Origin: Paraburkholderia edwinii
GTDB taxonomy: Bacteria > Pseudomonadota > Gammaproteobacteria > Burkholderiales > Burkholderiaceae
Length of the DNA stretch: 64,000 nucleotides
Assembly: GCF_019428685.1 (NCBI RefSeq)
Contig: NZ_CP080095.1
Location: 372,001 to 436,000, forward strand
Reading direction: 5' to 3'
Numbering within the stretch: position 1 is the stretch's first letter; each line of letters starts with the position of its first letter. The position numbers were made by a program, and so were the translations under genes. The notes beneath the pieces were generated by a model. It had not been told where the DNA came from. It saw nothing but the letters and a program-made list of their open reading frames with translations, and did no database searches. Below are positions 47,603 to 57,754 of this stretch, piece by piece.

Positions 47603-50600
47603 GCCGCTACCTCTATTTTCAGGGCGGCGTCAATCGCCGCCTTCAGACGAGCCTTTTCCGCCTCAGGGTCGTGATACCAAGCTTGTGATGAAACCCGATG
47701 CAGGGTCGAAATGGCTCGTCGCAGGACGGACGGTCGCCAGATTTCGCGTGCTCGTGCCCGTTGCAGCAAATGGTGGCGCGGGGCGTCACACTCGATGCCT
47801 ATGGCGTACAAGCCGGTTTCCGGGGCAGCGATGGCAAAGTCAATTCCGAACGCATCGCCTTCCTGAGCATTGACAGGCGACAGGCCAAGGCCACGAAGAA
47901 ACTCGAGGACATCCGTTGAAAAGCCGTCTACCTCGCCGACTTCATGTAGTTTCGCATGAGCGCGTTCGCTGCTCATCCGACCAAGAAGTGCCCGGCCACC
48001 AAGAAATTCTCCATTCGACATAGCGCGCGCGTATTCCAGATACCCCTGGAGGTAGTCGCGCGGGATAGCCGGTTTGCGCTTGGTGTTCAGCATGTCCGAG
48101 ACATCGCGAATGGGCATCGATGTAACCAGTACGACCTTCTGTCTGGCACGCGTTACGGCGACGTTCAAACGTCGCTCGCCCCCCTTTTGGCCGAGCACCC
48201 CGAAGAAACGCTTGAACGCCCCTTGGCTATTGCGGCCGAACGTGGTCGAAAAGACGATGATGTCGCGCTCATCGCCCTGGACGTTTTCTACGTTCTTGAC
48301 GAAAACGCCCATGTCTTCGCCGCCGTCGCAGCGATCACTTTCTTCGCGATACGCGTTGCGGAATTCTTCGTCCTCTTCGGCACGTAGCTCCAGTCGTTCC
48401 TCGATGAGGTTGGCCTGTTTGAGATTGAACGTAACGACGCCGACGGACGGGCGTTGGTCATAAGGCTGCTTCCAAAGTTCCGCGAGGTACTCGACTACGC
48501 GGTCTGCTTCATCGGAATTCGTCTGGCGTTCATAGATACCATTCACCGGAATTAGGTCAAGTGGCTTGACTCCGCGAATCGTTGCCTCAGGATGTCGCAC
48601 CGGCACGCTGAGTTCGTTGTCGTAGAACGCGGCGTTCGAGTAGCCAATCAGTTCGCGGTACGCGGAGCGATAGTGGATCTGTAGCGTGGTGACGGGCAGC
48701 GATGTGCGTGCCAACTGGAGGAGGTCGGGACAATCCTTGATCTCCCTACGGTTCCAAGTATCCTCAAAGAGTTCTCGGTCTTCCTCGGTAGCATCTTCGT
48801 CAGGCTGCTCGCCGTCGTAGATTTCGGTTTCGTCGCTGTCCATGCGCCCTGAAAAGAAGTTGGCGGGCGGCATCTGCTTTTCATCACCGCTTACGACAGA
48901 AACACAGCCACGGAAGAGCGTTGGGATGGCGTACTCAACCGGCATCTGCGACGCCTCATCGTAGACCACTGAGTCGAACAGATTCGACTTAAGCGGCAAC
49001 ACCCGGCTTGCAACGTCTGGGTTCATCATCCAGACTGGACGCAGCGACATCAATCCAAGGCCTGCTCCAAGTTCAATAAACTCGCGCAATCGCCGGGAGC
49101 GACGACCGCTCAGGCGTGTCACATCTTCCCATTCGCGCACGGAGCCAAGCTTGCTACGGTCGATCCCATTGCGTAGCACTTCGCGATTGAGGCGGCGCAT
49201 TTCCTCGTCGGCGCTTGCCAACGCTTCGACCTTTGCAGCGGTCTCAGTCTGATCGAGGAGGAGTTCCGGGCTGTCATGCTCGAAGCGACGCTTCCAGCCT
49301 AGTCGGGCCTCGCGATTAATAAGGCGGCGCACCTCCCAATCGAGGTCTTCGGGTGGAATATTTGCGATCGCTGCCTCGTGGGTTCGCATGACAGCGAAGA
49401 CTTCAAGGGCGTGTGTATTGACGTGTTTCGACCGCGTCCGGAACTGCTGATATGCGGCGAGCGTCGGCAGTGCATCGTTGATGCGGTTTAACGGTGCTTG
49501 GTAGCTGAGGTTCTCCACAATGGCGCAGCGACACGCATCAGCAAGTTCAGGCGAAACCCATTCTTCAAGTCGGCTCAATGCATGGAGACTGTGCTGACGA
49601 GCGTTGTAACGAATAAACGCTGTCTCAAACCCATCGAGCAGTTGTTTCACCGGCGCCCGGTCCCCCGTCATCACTGCGGAGTCGAATTCATCTCCACGCG
49701 GCGCGACTGCAAGATGCTGCGCGAGCTCGCGTATTTCTTCCAGTCGACGCAGGCGGGTCAGGCATTCCTCCCCGAGAGTCGGCCCGCACGCCGGTTCCAC
49801 GGTATCCAGATGCAACGATCGGCTAGTGGCGTTCAACGCCTCTCGCTTCGGCCGCCATTGCTGTTCGAGGCGCGCCGCTGCCAGCAACGCTCGCATTGAA
49901 TCGTTCGTCGTCGGCGCACCGCAGCTTGCAAGATACTTGTTCAACCCGCTGCGTCTGATATAAGTCGAGGGATTGAGGCGATTGAGGAACGTCGGCTCTC
50001 TGGTTGCCAGCGCTGCGCGCGTTTTGATGTCGTTGAGATCCGATGCGGCCAGCAAGGCCAGCGCTTGCGATAGTGTCTCGTCGTAAGCACCGCCGTCGAT
50101 GGCAAGCAAGTCGTGATGAAGCTGTTTGAGCGCGATGTAATGCTGATGGCCCGGTGCGTCGGTTTTGTCGGCAGGTCGGAACAGCGGCAGCCATTGGGCA
50201 AGACGCTTGCGCTGCATCTCGTCGAGGCTTACCAGGCGCCCCGCGTTAGCATCTAGCCAAGCCCGATACGGCGCTGGGTCATCGACATCGAACCGGGCAG
50301 GATGGGCTGCGAGGGTATCGACACGCAACTGCTCTGCCTCACGGAAGCTCGCGAAGACGTCAGTGAATTCTTCGATTGTCGCGGGATCGGTTGCGAACGA
50401 TTTAAGGTGGGCCAGTGCGCTGCCTTCGAATCTGGCCGGAAGCCAGTAGCGCGCGAGCGGGGCGCACTGCTCCTCGAGTGTCGTCAACGCGGAAATGTCC
50501 AGTCCGGCTAGCTTTGCCCGGAGTTGCGGAACGCTAACAGGTACAGAGCCAGCCTCAAGCTGGATCAATTCGCCGAGCAGGGCTCGATAGCTCAGGCCCG

Positions 50601-53600
50601 TTGACTCGTCCACGCGGTGAAGCGCTTGATGTTGACGGTCGAGCTCGCCCTCCAGTGTTTCAATCCTCGCGGCCATGCGCTCGCGTTGGCGAGTCCAGTT
50701 ATTGTCAAACGACGAACCCCGAACGATGGCATCAAGCTGTTCGCGAATTGCCCTGATTGTCGGTTCGCGGTCCTTGTTCACATCATTGACCATGACGATG
50801 CGGTCGCCGAGCCCTTCCGCGACAAGGCGTTTGTGGACCACCTCCAGTGCCGCATGCTTCTGGCAGACGATCAGCAGGGTTTTGCCGCGCCCAATGGCGT
50901 CCGCGACCATGTTAACGATGGTCTGGCTTTTGCCGGTTCCGGGCGGCCCTTCGATGAGAAGGCCCGGACCTTGTCGGGCCTGCCAGACAGCAGATTCCTG
51001 CGACGGGTCACTGGAGACAGTCAGGAAACGTTCGATTTCGGTTGCGGATTCTTCGGGAGTCTCATATGCAGATTTGTCCTTGAGTCGGAGCATCGATTCA
51101 AGTGCGGTTCCCGACGGTGACAAAACCTTCAATTGGCGCAGATCTTCACCGATGGCCTGGCCAGCGAAGTCCACGTGGAAGAAGACGCCCGAGCACGCAA
51201 GGCGAAGCTCGCCAACTGGCACATCGGCCGACGGAGAAGGCAGGGCGCTGAGCTGGCGGCGATCGCCGTTTGCCAGTAACCCAAAAGCATCGATCACGTC
51301 GGCTATCTTGAGAGCGGAGCGTCCGAGCACGTCGTCCGCCGCCGCTCGCCATGCCTTGACCGAGTCTCGCCCGAGCAGACCTTCCAGCGCTGGATTCAAG
51401 CGGACTTCCTCGCGTTCCCCGTCGAATGCCAGTGCAACCTGACCACGAGCCCCAAGCTCCATAAGCAGCTTGACCGGCCAGAGTAGAACGGGCGCAATGC
51501 GCGGGCGAGAGCTGCTTCGACCGTCCTTGTAATGTAGGAATGGGAAGCCGAGATACAGACCGTCAATGCCGGTATCCCGTTTGTGCAGAGACGTTTGACG
51601 ATAGAGCGAATTCAGCCGGTTCTCCAGCGTCACGTTCGCCCCGAAAACAGCCGGATCTACTGAGACCGATTGGGCGTTGCGTTGAAGCAAATGCTCAAGC
51701 AACGCGGAACTCGAGTAACGCTCGCCATTCAGCTCATGAACATCAACCCGGCCGGTTGTCTTGCCGATAGTCATTCGCACCAGAGGCCCGCGTAACACGG
51801 TCGTGGCCACCTTCTTTTCGAAGAACTCTAGAATTTGCGCGACGTACTGCTGCTTCTGTGGCTCTAGCCACTGCTCAGCCGGCACCGAGAGCAGAACAAG
51901 CACCTCGTGCAACGGCAGGCGGCGCTCTAGGCGGAAATGCTCGGCCCAATCGTCAATCGAATTATTGCCGGTTCTGGCGAAGCCCGCGATGCGGTCATCA
52001 ACCTTGCGGAAGAGCTCGGAGCGTGCAAGCGTGAGCTCGGCTCGAGCGGCTTCCCGGTCAAAAGCGAAGATCTGTTCGCGCTCGGCAACGTCGGTGGCCT
52101 GATTGAGAATCTCGTCGACAGAGCGGAACTGCGAAATCTTTGCGCTCAGGAGAACAATAAGGTCTTCTTCGCTGACAACCCGGCGTCCTGCGAGCGAGAG
52201 CAAGCCCGAATGAGTCGAGTCGGGCAAAAGGAGACGTCGCTCTTCCCATTGCGCCGCGAGTTGTGCTCGTGAAGTGGAGAGCACTGCAACGCGTACCATG
52301 TCTTCATCAAGCTCGATGGCGTGATTGTGTGCACGCGTTCTGACTTCCTCGGCGCGGCGTTGAAGGCGCGAAAGCCACGTCTCTGTCTGCAACCGCTCAA
52401 GAAACCAGGGCACCGCACCCATTACGAGGTCATAGCCCTCAAGGGGGTTTCGAAGCAGCCAGCCCGGCGTGACGATTTCGCCACGCAGGATAAGTGGCAT
52501 CTCCGGATTCAACAGTTTCAGTGCAATCATCAGGCGGCAGTCCTCATCGACGCCATCAAGTCGCACCGCTTGGCGCAGGCCGGCGAGTTGCTTCGCCGGA
52601 ACGTCAGCTTGTTCAGCCCAGGTAACCATCACGCCGCGATTGAGGTGGTCGCGGGCCTCATCCCAATTCTCACGTTCTGCTGCCGCGAGAGCAAACACGG
52701 TGGGCTTGTGATATTGCCGCGAGCCGAGTGAGATGCTTGCGCCTTCCGCTGCATCAGTCTCGGAGGTCACAGCAGATGGCGCATCGACGTGTTTGCCATC
52801 GAGCCACGCCTTGACCTGTGCCCATTGCCAGCGCTGATGTCGGTCGCGCGCCAGCAGGCCACGCAGAAGAAGGTGAAGCGACGAGTCAAGGTCGTCCGGT
52901 ATCGTGACGCCGTTTGCCAGTACGTGAATCAGAAAAGCGCGTGGATTGATTCCCTCGAAGCATTTGCCCTCGGTAAGCTGCTCGAGCAAAATCATGCCGA
53001 GGCTCCACCAATCGGACGCGGCTGCAACGCCACCGGCGATTGCTTCAGGTGCCATGTACCGCGTCGTTTCAAGCGGTGAGACGATGTCGAGGTCGAATTC
53101 GGACAATCGTGCCGACCCGAAGCCGCTAATCACAAGATCGAGAGGCTCTCGGCTGCGCACTAGCAACGTACCTGGCCGCAGGTCGCGATGCCGCAAACCG
53201 GCTTCGGAGAGGGAATTGATTGCCTGCCCAAGTTCGTCAACGACGTGACGAATGGCCGCAAGGTCCCGCACGGCGATGCCCACATCGGCAAGTGTTCCAC
53301 CGCTGAGCTCTTCTGCAACTTCATACGCGCGCGTGTTCCAGCGACCTGTCGCGATGATCTCAGGGACATGTTCGCGCGGAAGACGGCGGACAACATCGTA
53401 GACGGAAGTGTCTGGCTCGGCTCCGTCGCGATAGAGCGTCAATATCGCCTGTCTGTTGGTGTCGCAATGCTGCGCAACGTAGCGTTCTCGTACGCCGTCA
53501 GTGCTGGAGATTTGCCGCACAAGGCGCCAGCCGTCGATTTGAGTTTCAGTCGTTTCAGGCAACGTTGTCGTGTCGCCACCGGCCCCGTCCGAACTGCTGC

Positions 53601-53907
53601 TGTGGCCTTGCGCATTTGCCGAAGTGGTAGGATCGGCCCCGCACTCGAGGCATATCAGATCGCCGTCATTCATCGGGTGCCCGTTTGTGCACTGAAGTTG
53701 AGGGCGGACCTGAGCCGGGCGCTCGGCATCGTCGTTGTTCAGTCTTTCTGTGGTGACGATTTCCTGGGGTCGCCACCCGGCCGCCCGAATTGGCAGGCTG
53801 GACAAATCCCAGCCGCATTTGGCGTTGACGACGGTTCCTGCACAGAACCATTCCTCTACAGACCGCTCGGTCTTGCAGTTCGGGCAAAAACGCATCATTG
53901 CTGACAT
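47599..53907 (-). CDS. Giant zinc-ribbon / kinase-like / SF1 helicase / Vsr-like nuclease protein
   Basis: A 2102-residue fusion. Two N-terminal zinc ribbons (CPNC at 8-11, CLEC at 87-90) are followed by a protein-kinase-like domain (about 126-371; HRD at 240-242, but GFG instead of DFG and no clear ATP-binding Lys). A long middle region precedes a COG1112-type superfamily 1 helicase (Walker A GPPGTGKS 987-994, DE 1650-1651 in YDEASQMP, VQGDERD and VAVTRARQ motifs). The C-terminus is a Vsr/DUF559-like PD-(D/E)xK nuclease (Asp2023, Glu2039 in IGIECD). ATG 53907 is given; ATG 53898 has better ribosome-site spacing. Operon gene 3. Confidence 0.9.
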   Translation of the reverse strand: MSAMMRFCPNCKTERSVEEWFCAGTVVNAKCGWDLSSLPIRAAGWRPQEIVTTERLNNDDAERPAQVRPQLQCTNGHPMNDGDLICLECGADPTTSANAQGHSSSSDGAGGDTTTLPETTETQIDGWRLVRQISSTDGVRERYVAQHCDTNRQAILTLYRDGAEPDTSVYDVVRRLPREHVPEIIATGRWNTRAYEVAEELSGGTLADVGIAVRDLAAIRHVVDELGQAINSLSEAGLRHRDLRPGTLLVRSREPLDLVISGFGSARLSEFDLDIVSPLETTRYMAPEAIAGGVAAASDWWSLGMILLEQLTEGKCFEGINPRAFLIHVLANGVTIPDDLDSSLHLLLRGLLARDRHQRWQWAQVKAWLDGKHVDAPSAVTSETDAAEGASISLGSRQYHKPTVFALAAAERENWDEARDHLNRGVMVTWAEQADVPAKQLAGLRQAVRLDGVDEDCRLMIALKLLNPEMPLILRGEIVTPGWLLRNPLEGYDLVMGAVPWFLERLQTETWLSRLQRRAEEVRTRAHNHAIELDEDMVRVAVLSTSRAQLAAQWEERRLLLPDSTHSGLLSLAGRRVVSEEDLIVLLSAKISQFRSVDEILNQATDVAEREQIFAFDREAARAELTLARSELFRKVDDRIAGFARTGNNSIDDWAEHFRLERRLPLHEVLVLLSVPAEQWLEPQKQQYVAQILEFFEKKVATTVLRGPLVRMTIGKTTGRVDVHELNGERYSSSALLEHLLQRNAQSVSVDPAVFGANVTLENRLNSLYRQTSLHKRDTGIDGLYLGFPFLHYKDGRSSSRPRIAPVLLWPVKLLMELGARGQVALAFDGEREEVRLNPALEGLLGRDSVKAWRAAADDVLGRSALKIADVIDAFGLLANGDRRQLSALPSPSADVPVGELRLACSGVFFHVDFAGQAIGEDLRQLKVLSPSGTALESMLRLKDKSAYETPEESATEIERFLTVSSDPSQESAVWQARQGPGLLIEGPPGTGKSQTIVNMVADAIGRGKTLLIVCQKHAALEVVHKRLVAEGLGDRIVMVNDVNKDREPTIRAIREQLDAIVRGSSFDNNWTRQRERMAARIETLEGELDRQHQALHRVDESTGLSYRALLGELIQLEAGSVPVSVPQLRAKLAGLDISALTTLEEQCAPLARYWLPARFEGSALAHLKSFATDPATIEEFTDVFASFREAEQLRVDTLAAHPARFDVDDPAPYRAWLDANAGRLVSLDEMQRKRLAQWLPLFRPADKTDAPGHQHYIALKQLHHDLLAIDGGAYDETLSQALALLAASDLNDIKTRAALATREPTFLNRLNPSTYIRRSGLNKYLASCGAPTTNDSMRALLAAARLEQQWRPKREALNATSRSLHLDTVEPACGPTLGEECLTRLRRLEEIRELAQHLAVAPRGDEFDSAVMTGDRAPVKQLLDGFETAFIRYNARQHSLHALSRLEEWVSPELADACRCAIVENLSYQAPLNRINDALPTLAAYQQFRTRSKHVNTHALEVFAVMRTHEAAIANIPPEDLDWEVRRLINREARLGWKRRFEHDSPELLLDQTETAAKVEALASADEEMRRLNREVLRNGIDRSKLGSVREWEDVTRLSGRRSRRLREFIELGAGLGLMSLRPVWMMNPDVASRVLPLKSNLFDSVVYDEASQMPVEYAIPTLFRGCVSVVSGDEKQMPPANFFSGRMDSDETEIYDGEQPDEDATEEDRELFEDTWNRREIKDCPDLLQLARTSLPVTTLQIHYRSAYRELIGYSNAAFYDNELSVPVRHPEATIRGVKPLDLIPVNGIYERQTNSDEADRVVEYLAELWKQPYDQRPSVGVVTFNLKQANLIEERLELRAEEDEEFRNAYREESDRCDGGEDMGVFVKNVENVQGDERDIIVFSTTFGRNSQGAFKRFFGVLGQKGGERRLNVAVTRARQKVVLVTSMPIRDVSDMLNTKRKPAIPRDYLQGYLEYARAMSNGEFLGGRALLGRMSSERAHAKLHEVGEVDGFSTDVLEFLRGLGLSPVNAQEGDAFGIDFAIAAPETGLYAIGIECDAPRHHLLQRARAREIWRPSVLRRAISTLHRVSSQAWYHDPEAEKARLKAAIDAALKIEVAA

Positions 53908-53915
53908 TTCCTGTC

Positions 53916-54560
53916 TTATCGGTTTCGCGCTTTATCAGCGCTGATCTGGACTCGATGGCCCTGATCCGTCAATAGGTCTCTTAAACGCTGAAAGTCGTTC
54001 CGGTTCGGTATTCCCGCGAACCAGATGCTGCCGTCCTCATCAAACATGACGTCCAGCGACTTGTCGCTCTCGTTCAGGTCGCGCTCATATTGCGAATAAA
54101 TCGCCCGGCCGCGATCGGTGAGCAAATGCAGCCGCTGGTTATCGCTACCGCGAAGCGGGCGGTTATGTGACGTGTCGATTTCAAACGGGTCGGTAATGAG
54201 CGCATCAATCGCGCCATTTACTTTTGCGAGGGTGCCTGCAAGTGCCTCGATCGGGTGGCCGCTGTAAGCGAGAATATCCCCGGTGGACATCTCGTGCAGC
54301 GCGCGAACAAGCGCGACGAGAACATCTGGCTGGTCGAATGGCTCGCCACCCGAAATGGTGAAACCGTCTGCGTGCGGCAGCCATGTGCGAACTTGCTCCA
54401 GCACCCGCTCCAGCGTTGATTCTCCTCCGGTCGTGGCCCACGTATCGGCCGAAATGCACCCAGGGCAACGAATGCTGCAGCCCTGAAACCATATGCCGAT
54501 ACGTTTCCCCGGTCCCAAGGACGTGACTGGGAAGTGCAAGCGCGACAGGCGGATATACAT
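53916..54560 (-). CDS. Radical SAM / 4Fe-4S single-cluster protein
   Basis: The 214-residue product starts MYIRLSRLHFPVTSLGPGKR. It carries the radical SAM motif as GCSIRCPGC (CxxxCxxC) plus GGEPFDQP, like NrdG- and QueE-size activating enzymes. Only one cluster motif is present. The C-terminal 60 residues (SIWFAGIPNRNDFQRLRDLL) are not found in NrdG. It begins four bases after the AAA+ gene and ends eight bases before the giant gene. The substrate is unknown; modification of a partner or a nucleotide is conceivable. Confidence 0.88.
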   Translation of the reverse strand: MYIRLSRLHFPVTSLGPGKRIGIWFQGCSIRCPGCISADTWATTGGESTLERVLEQVRTWLPHADGFTISGGEPFDQPDVLVALVRALHEMSTGDILAYSGHPIEALAGTLAKVNGAIDALITDPFEIDTSHNRPLRGSDNQRLHLLTDRGRAIYSQYERDLNESDKSLDVMFDEDGSIWFAGIPNRNDFQRLRDLLTDQGHRVQISADKARNR

Positions 54561-54564
54561 GACC

Positions 54565-56388
54565 TTAGCGCTTGCGCAATTGCAGCTCGCCGCTTGCAAT
54601 GTCAGTAACCAAGAAGCGGTCACCACTCTTTGCGTCTTGGTCGAACATACCGCGAGCGAGCGGATTGATCAAATGCGCTTCAAGCTGGTTCCGGATTCCC
54701 CGGCCCCCATTCGAGAGATCACTCAGGCACCGTTGCTGAAGCGCAGCCCTCGATGGCTCGTCGAGTTCGACGGACATTCCTTGCGAGGCAATGTCATCGA
54801 GTACGACGCGGACCATCTGGTCAAAAATCTCCTCCGCGACGTCGTTCCGGATGAAATCAAAAACGATAATGTTCTCTCCAATCCGGTTGAGAATCTCGGG
54901 CCGGTTAAGCACCAGCTTGAAATGCCTCTGAATCTCGTCAAGCACCTTTTCCCCCATATTCTCGAAGGAATCGCTGGGCAGCACGTTGGGCACACGTTGT
55001 CCAAGTTCATCCTCGCGGAAGATTCCCAGGTTGGAGGTGAAAACGATCAACGCCTCGGAGAAGTACACCCTGTCACCGCGACCGGAGGTCAGCACGCCGT
55101 CGTCGAGAATCTGGAGGAATTTGTCGAGAATCCGCGGGTGCGCTTTCTCGATTTCGTCGAAGAGCACAACGCTAAATGGCCGCTCCCGAATCGCATTCGT
55201 CAACTCGCCACCGACGTCATAACCAACGTAGCCAGGTGGCGCGCCGATGAGCCGCTGGTCGGAATGCTCAGAACTGAATTCGGACATGTCGAATCGAATA
55301 TAGGCACTCTCGTCGCCGAAAAGGAGGCTGGTGAGGGTTTTCGCGAGTTCGGTTTTCCCCACGCCAGTCGGTCCAGCGAGAAATGCGACGCCGCGCGGTC
55401 GGTTGCCCTTGCGTTGTGATCCGACGCCTGTCATTGCGCGCTTGACCAGGTCAAGCATGTGCGTCACCGCATGAGTTTGTCCTTTTACTCGTTTGTGGAT
55501 AGTGGGCTCTGCGTTGCGGATCTTCTCGCGGTCAATACGAAGCCATGGGTCTTCCGTCACGCCGACCTTGTAACGCCTCACGGCGTCGGAGATTTTTTCG
55601 ATGGGAACGTTTTCGACGCGGGCGAGGGTAGCGATCGCATTCATATCAGCAAGCAGGAGGCCTTCGCTTCCGTCGACGAATGCAGACTCGGCCTCATCCA
55701 GGGTAGCTGCCGAAGCTTCCTGCGAACCTGGCACGCCACGCAAAAGAGCTCGTGAAAGCGCGCGCCTGGAAGCGCTGTCAGGCTTGGATACTGGCACATG
55801 CCTGATTCGTGGATTGCCGATCAGCAGCCAGTCGGGCAGGTCGCCTTCCTTGTCGACAATCCAGATCACAGTGTTGAAGAAAGGCCGTCGTTGTTCGCCT
55901 GCCGGGCGAGGACTGGCCATATGTGCGAGCACTAGCGCTCGTGTAAAGAGATTGTGTTCTGCTGTGCTCAGAGACTCCGACCGAACAGCAAGTCGTGAGG
56001 CAAAATCCACGACGAGCGCTATCGGCGGTCCGGCTAGCGCGGTCAGGCGTTCAAGACAAACTGTCAGTGCATCGATCCCACCAGGTGCTGCATTCCCAAC
56101 CGGCGTCAGGCCTAGACGTTGTAACGTCTCGTCGCCCCGCTCGACAGGGGCCACGCGGCTTTCTGGAACGGTAAAGCCAGATACGGGATTCCAGACTACC
56201 AATTCGGCATAGCCAGCTTCCCCCAGGCTATCGGCGAGCGTGCTCACGAGCGACTGCGCTGTGATAACCCGCGGCGCGACCTCGCAGGCCTGCAAGTCAT
56301 GGACATTTCCGGACAGGACAAACTGGCTTTTCAAAGGCAGAAAGCGCAGCAAGTCCTTCAACCAGCGAGGCTTCTCATAATCAAGCAT
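54565..56388 (-). CDS. Clp-type AAA+ ATPase, first gene of candidate conflict operon
   Basis: The product has about 607 residues, with start MLDYEKPRWLKDLLRFLPLK preferred; an ATG at 56469 would add 27 residues. The N-terminal half (LKSQFVLSGNVHDLQ..., VVWNPVSGF, IALVVDFASRL) looks like a degenerate ATPase-like domain. The C-terminal half is a ClpA/ClpB second-ring AAA+ module: GPTGVGKT (339-346), IRFDMSEFSSEHS, GAPPGYVGYDVGG, VVLFDEIEKAH and FTSNLG. No ClpP-binding loop is recognised. It is the promoter-proximal gene of the four-gene operon. Confidence 0.88.
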   Translation of the reverse strand: MLDYEKPRWLKDLLRFLPLKSQFVLSGNVHDLQACEVAPRVITAQSLVSTLADSLGEAGYAELVVWNPVSGFTVPESRVAPVERGDETLQRLGLTPVGNAAPGGIDALTVCLERLTALAGPPIALVVDFASRLAVRSESLSTAEHNLFTRALVLAHMASPRPAGEQRRPFFNTVIWIVDKEGDLPDWLLIGNPRIRHVPVSKPDSASRRALSRALLRGVPGSQEASAATLDEAESAFVDGSEGLLLADMNAIATLARVENVPIEKISDAVRRYKVGVTEDPWLRIDREKIRNAEPTIHKRVKGQTHAVTHMLDLVKRAMTGVGSQRKGNRPRGVAFLAGPTGVGKTELAKTLTSLLFGDESAYIRFDMSEFSSEHSDQRLIGAPPGYVGYDVGGELTNAIRERPFSVVLFDEIEKAHPRILDKFLQILDDGVLTSGRGDRVYFSEALIVFTSNLGIFREDELGQRVPNVLPSDSFENMGEKVLDEIQRHFKLVLNRPEILNRIGENIIVFDFIRNDVAEEIFDQMVRVVLDDIASQGMSVELDEPSRAALQQRCLSDLSNGGRGIRNQLEAHLINPLARGMFDQDAKSGDRFLVTDIASGELQLRKR

Positions 56389-56590
56389 GGCTTCGTTGAA
56401 AGCTTGGAAAGAATTCAAAACGCTACAATAAGCGCTACCCACAAATATGCCAATCTCATAATCAGCCATTTTAAAGTTGGTAGTTGAGCGGTCGACTGTA
56501 AATGCACTTTAAATTCGCTGCAAGGAAGGTATTATCGCCCTCCAGCATGAGATACTCTGCCAAAAAATCGATCAACCATAGAGCAATATA

Positions 56591-57754
56591 ATGGGGCTGT
56601 CATTCAGGAAGTCGGTCAAAGCGGGCCCTTTCCGCTTCAATCTCTCAAGTTCTGGCGTCGGGGTTTCCGTAGGTGCGCCGGGGTTCAGGATTGGCACTGG
56701 GCCGCGCGGCAACTACATATCAATGTCTGGCGGTGGCTTCACCTACCGCACATCACTCAGCGCGCGAAATCCTCGCTCAGCGTCGATTCCTCGTCCAACT
56801 CCACGGATGTCCGAAGACGCGGAGCCTCGTCAGGGCCAGCGATTCATCCCGAGCGGAAGTACTACAGTCGCGCCACTCGAAGTCATTCAGTCCGCAGACA
56901 TCCGGCGGCTCTCAGATACTGACTCAGCCGATCTAGTTGAGGAAATCAATAGCAAGCGGCGCAAATTCGCTGTTTGGTATTGGCCCCTCTTACTTCTTGC
57001 TGCACTTTGGCTGAAAGTGCTACAAGCTGACGGCGGCCCCAATCCCGTGTTGGTAGGCGTGTTGGCAGTTATGTCGGTGGTCGGCGCTATCGCCTGCTTC
57101 TGGCTGTACATGTGGGACGAGGCACGCCGAAGCACTGTGCTCTTCTACGATTTTGACGATAGAGCAGTTCAGACTTATGAACAGGTTCTGAGTGCCTTCG
57201 AAGAATTGCGCACCTGCCGTGCTTCGTGGCGAATTTTGGCAAGTGGGCGAGTTCTGGACGGTCGATATAACGCTGGTGCAGCGGAAACACTGAGGCGCAA
57301 GACTGCATCGCTAGGTACTGGCGGAGTCAAACACGTCAAATGCAACATCGATGTACCGTGGTTGGCGGCCGGCTCCAATTCTTTTTACTTTTATCCTGAT
57401 CGCATCTTTGTCGCCAGCGGGAACCGGGTGGCCGTTTGTACATACGAGTCTTTGGACGTCGCGGCGAGACTGACAAGATTCATCGAGTCGGATAGTGTCC
57501 CTGGTGATTCTCATGTCGTCGGCCACACGTGGCGTTTCGTCAACAAGAACGGCACGCCGGATCGTCGGTTCAAAAGCAATCGCCAGATTCCGATTGCGCA
57601 ATATGAAGAGCTGCAACTTTCATCGGCACAAGGCATTCAAGAGCTCTATCAGTTTTCGAAAGTCGGGACCGCAAAGGGCTTCGCGAGCGCGTTGTCACAG
57701 CTGGGTCGATACGGTCGAAGTCCCATGCGTGAGCGCACTACCGCCCGAAATTGA
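56591..57754 (+). CDS. DUF4236 membrane protein
   Basis: This 387-residue protein begins with the DUF4236 domain (MGLSFRKSVKAGPFRFNLSS, GVSVGAPGFRIGTGPRGNYI). Two membrane helices (about residues 128-178: YWPLLLLAALWL, VLAVMSVVGAIACFWLYMW) follow, then a cytoplasmic C-terminal domain of unknown type. It is divergent from the AAA+ gene, with about 200 bases between, and may belong to the same system as a membrane sensor or effector. Confidence 0.82.
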   Translation: MGLSFRKSVKAGPFRFNLSSSGVGVSVGAPGFRIGTGPRGNYISMSGGGFTYRTSLSARNPRSASIPRPTPRMSEDAEPRQGQRFIPSGSTTVAPLEVIQSADIRRLSDTDSADLVEEINSKRRKFAVWYWPLLLLAALWLKVLQADGGPNPVLVGVLAVMSVVGAIACFWLYMWDEARRSTVLFYDFDDRAVQTYEQVLSAFEELRTCRASWRILASGRVLDGRYNAGAAETLRRKTASLGTGGVKHVKCNIDVPWLAAGSNSFYFYPDRIFVASGNRVAVCTYESLDVAARLTRFIESDSVPGDSHVVGHTWRFVNKNGTPDRRFKSNRQIPIAQYEELQLSSAQGIQELYQFSKVGTAKGFASALSQLGRYGRSPMRERTTARN

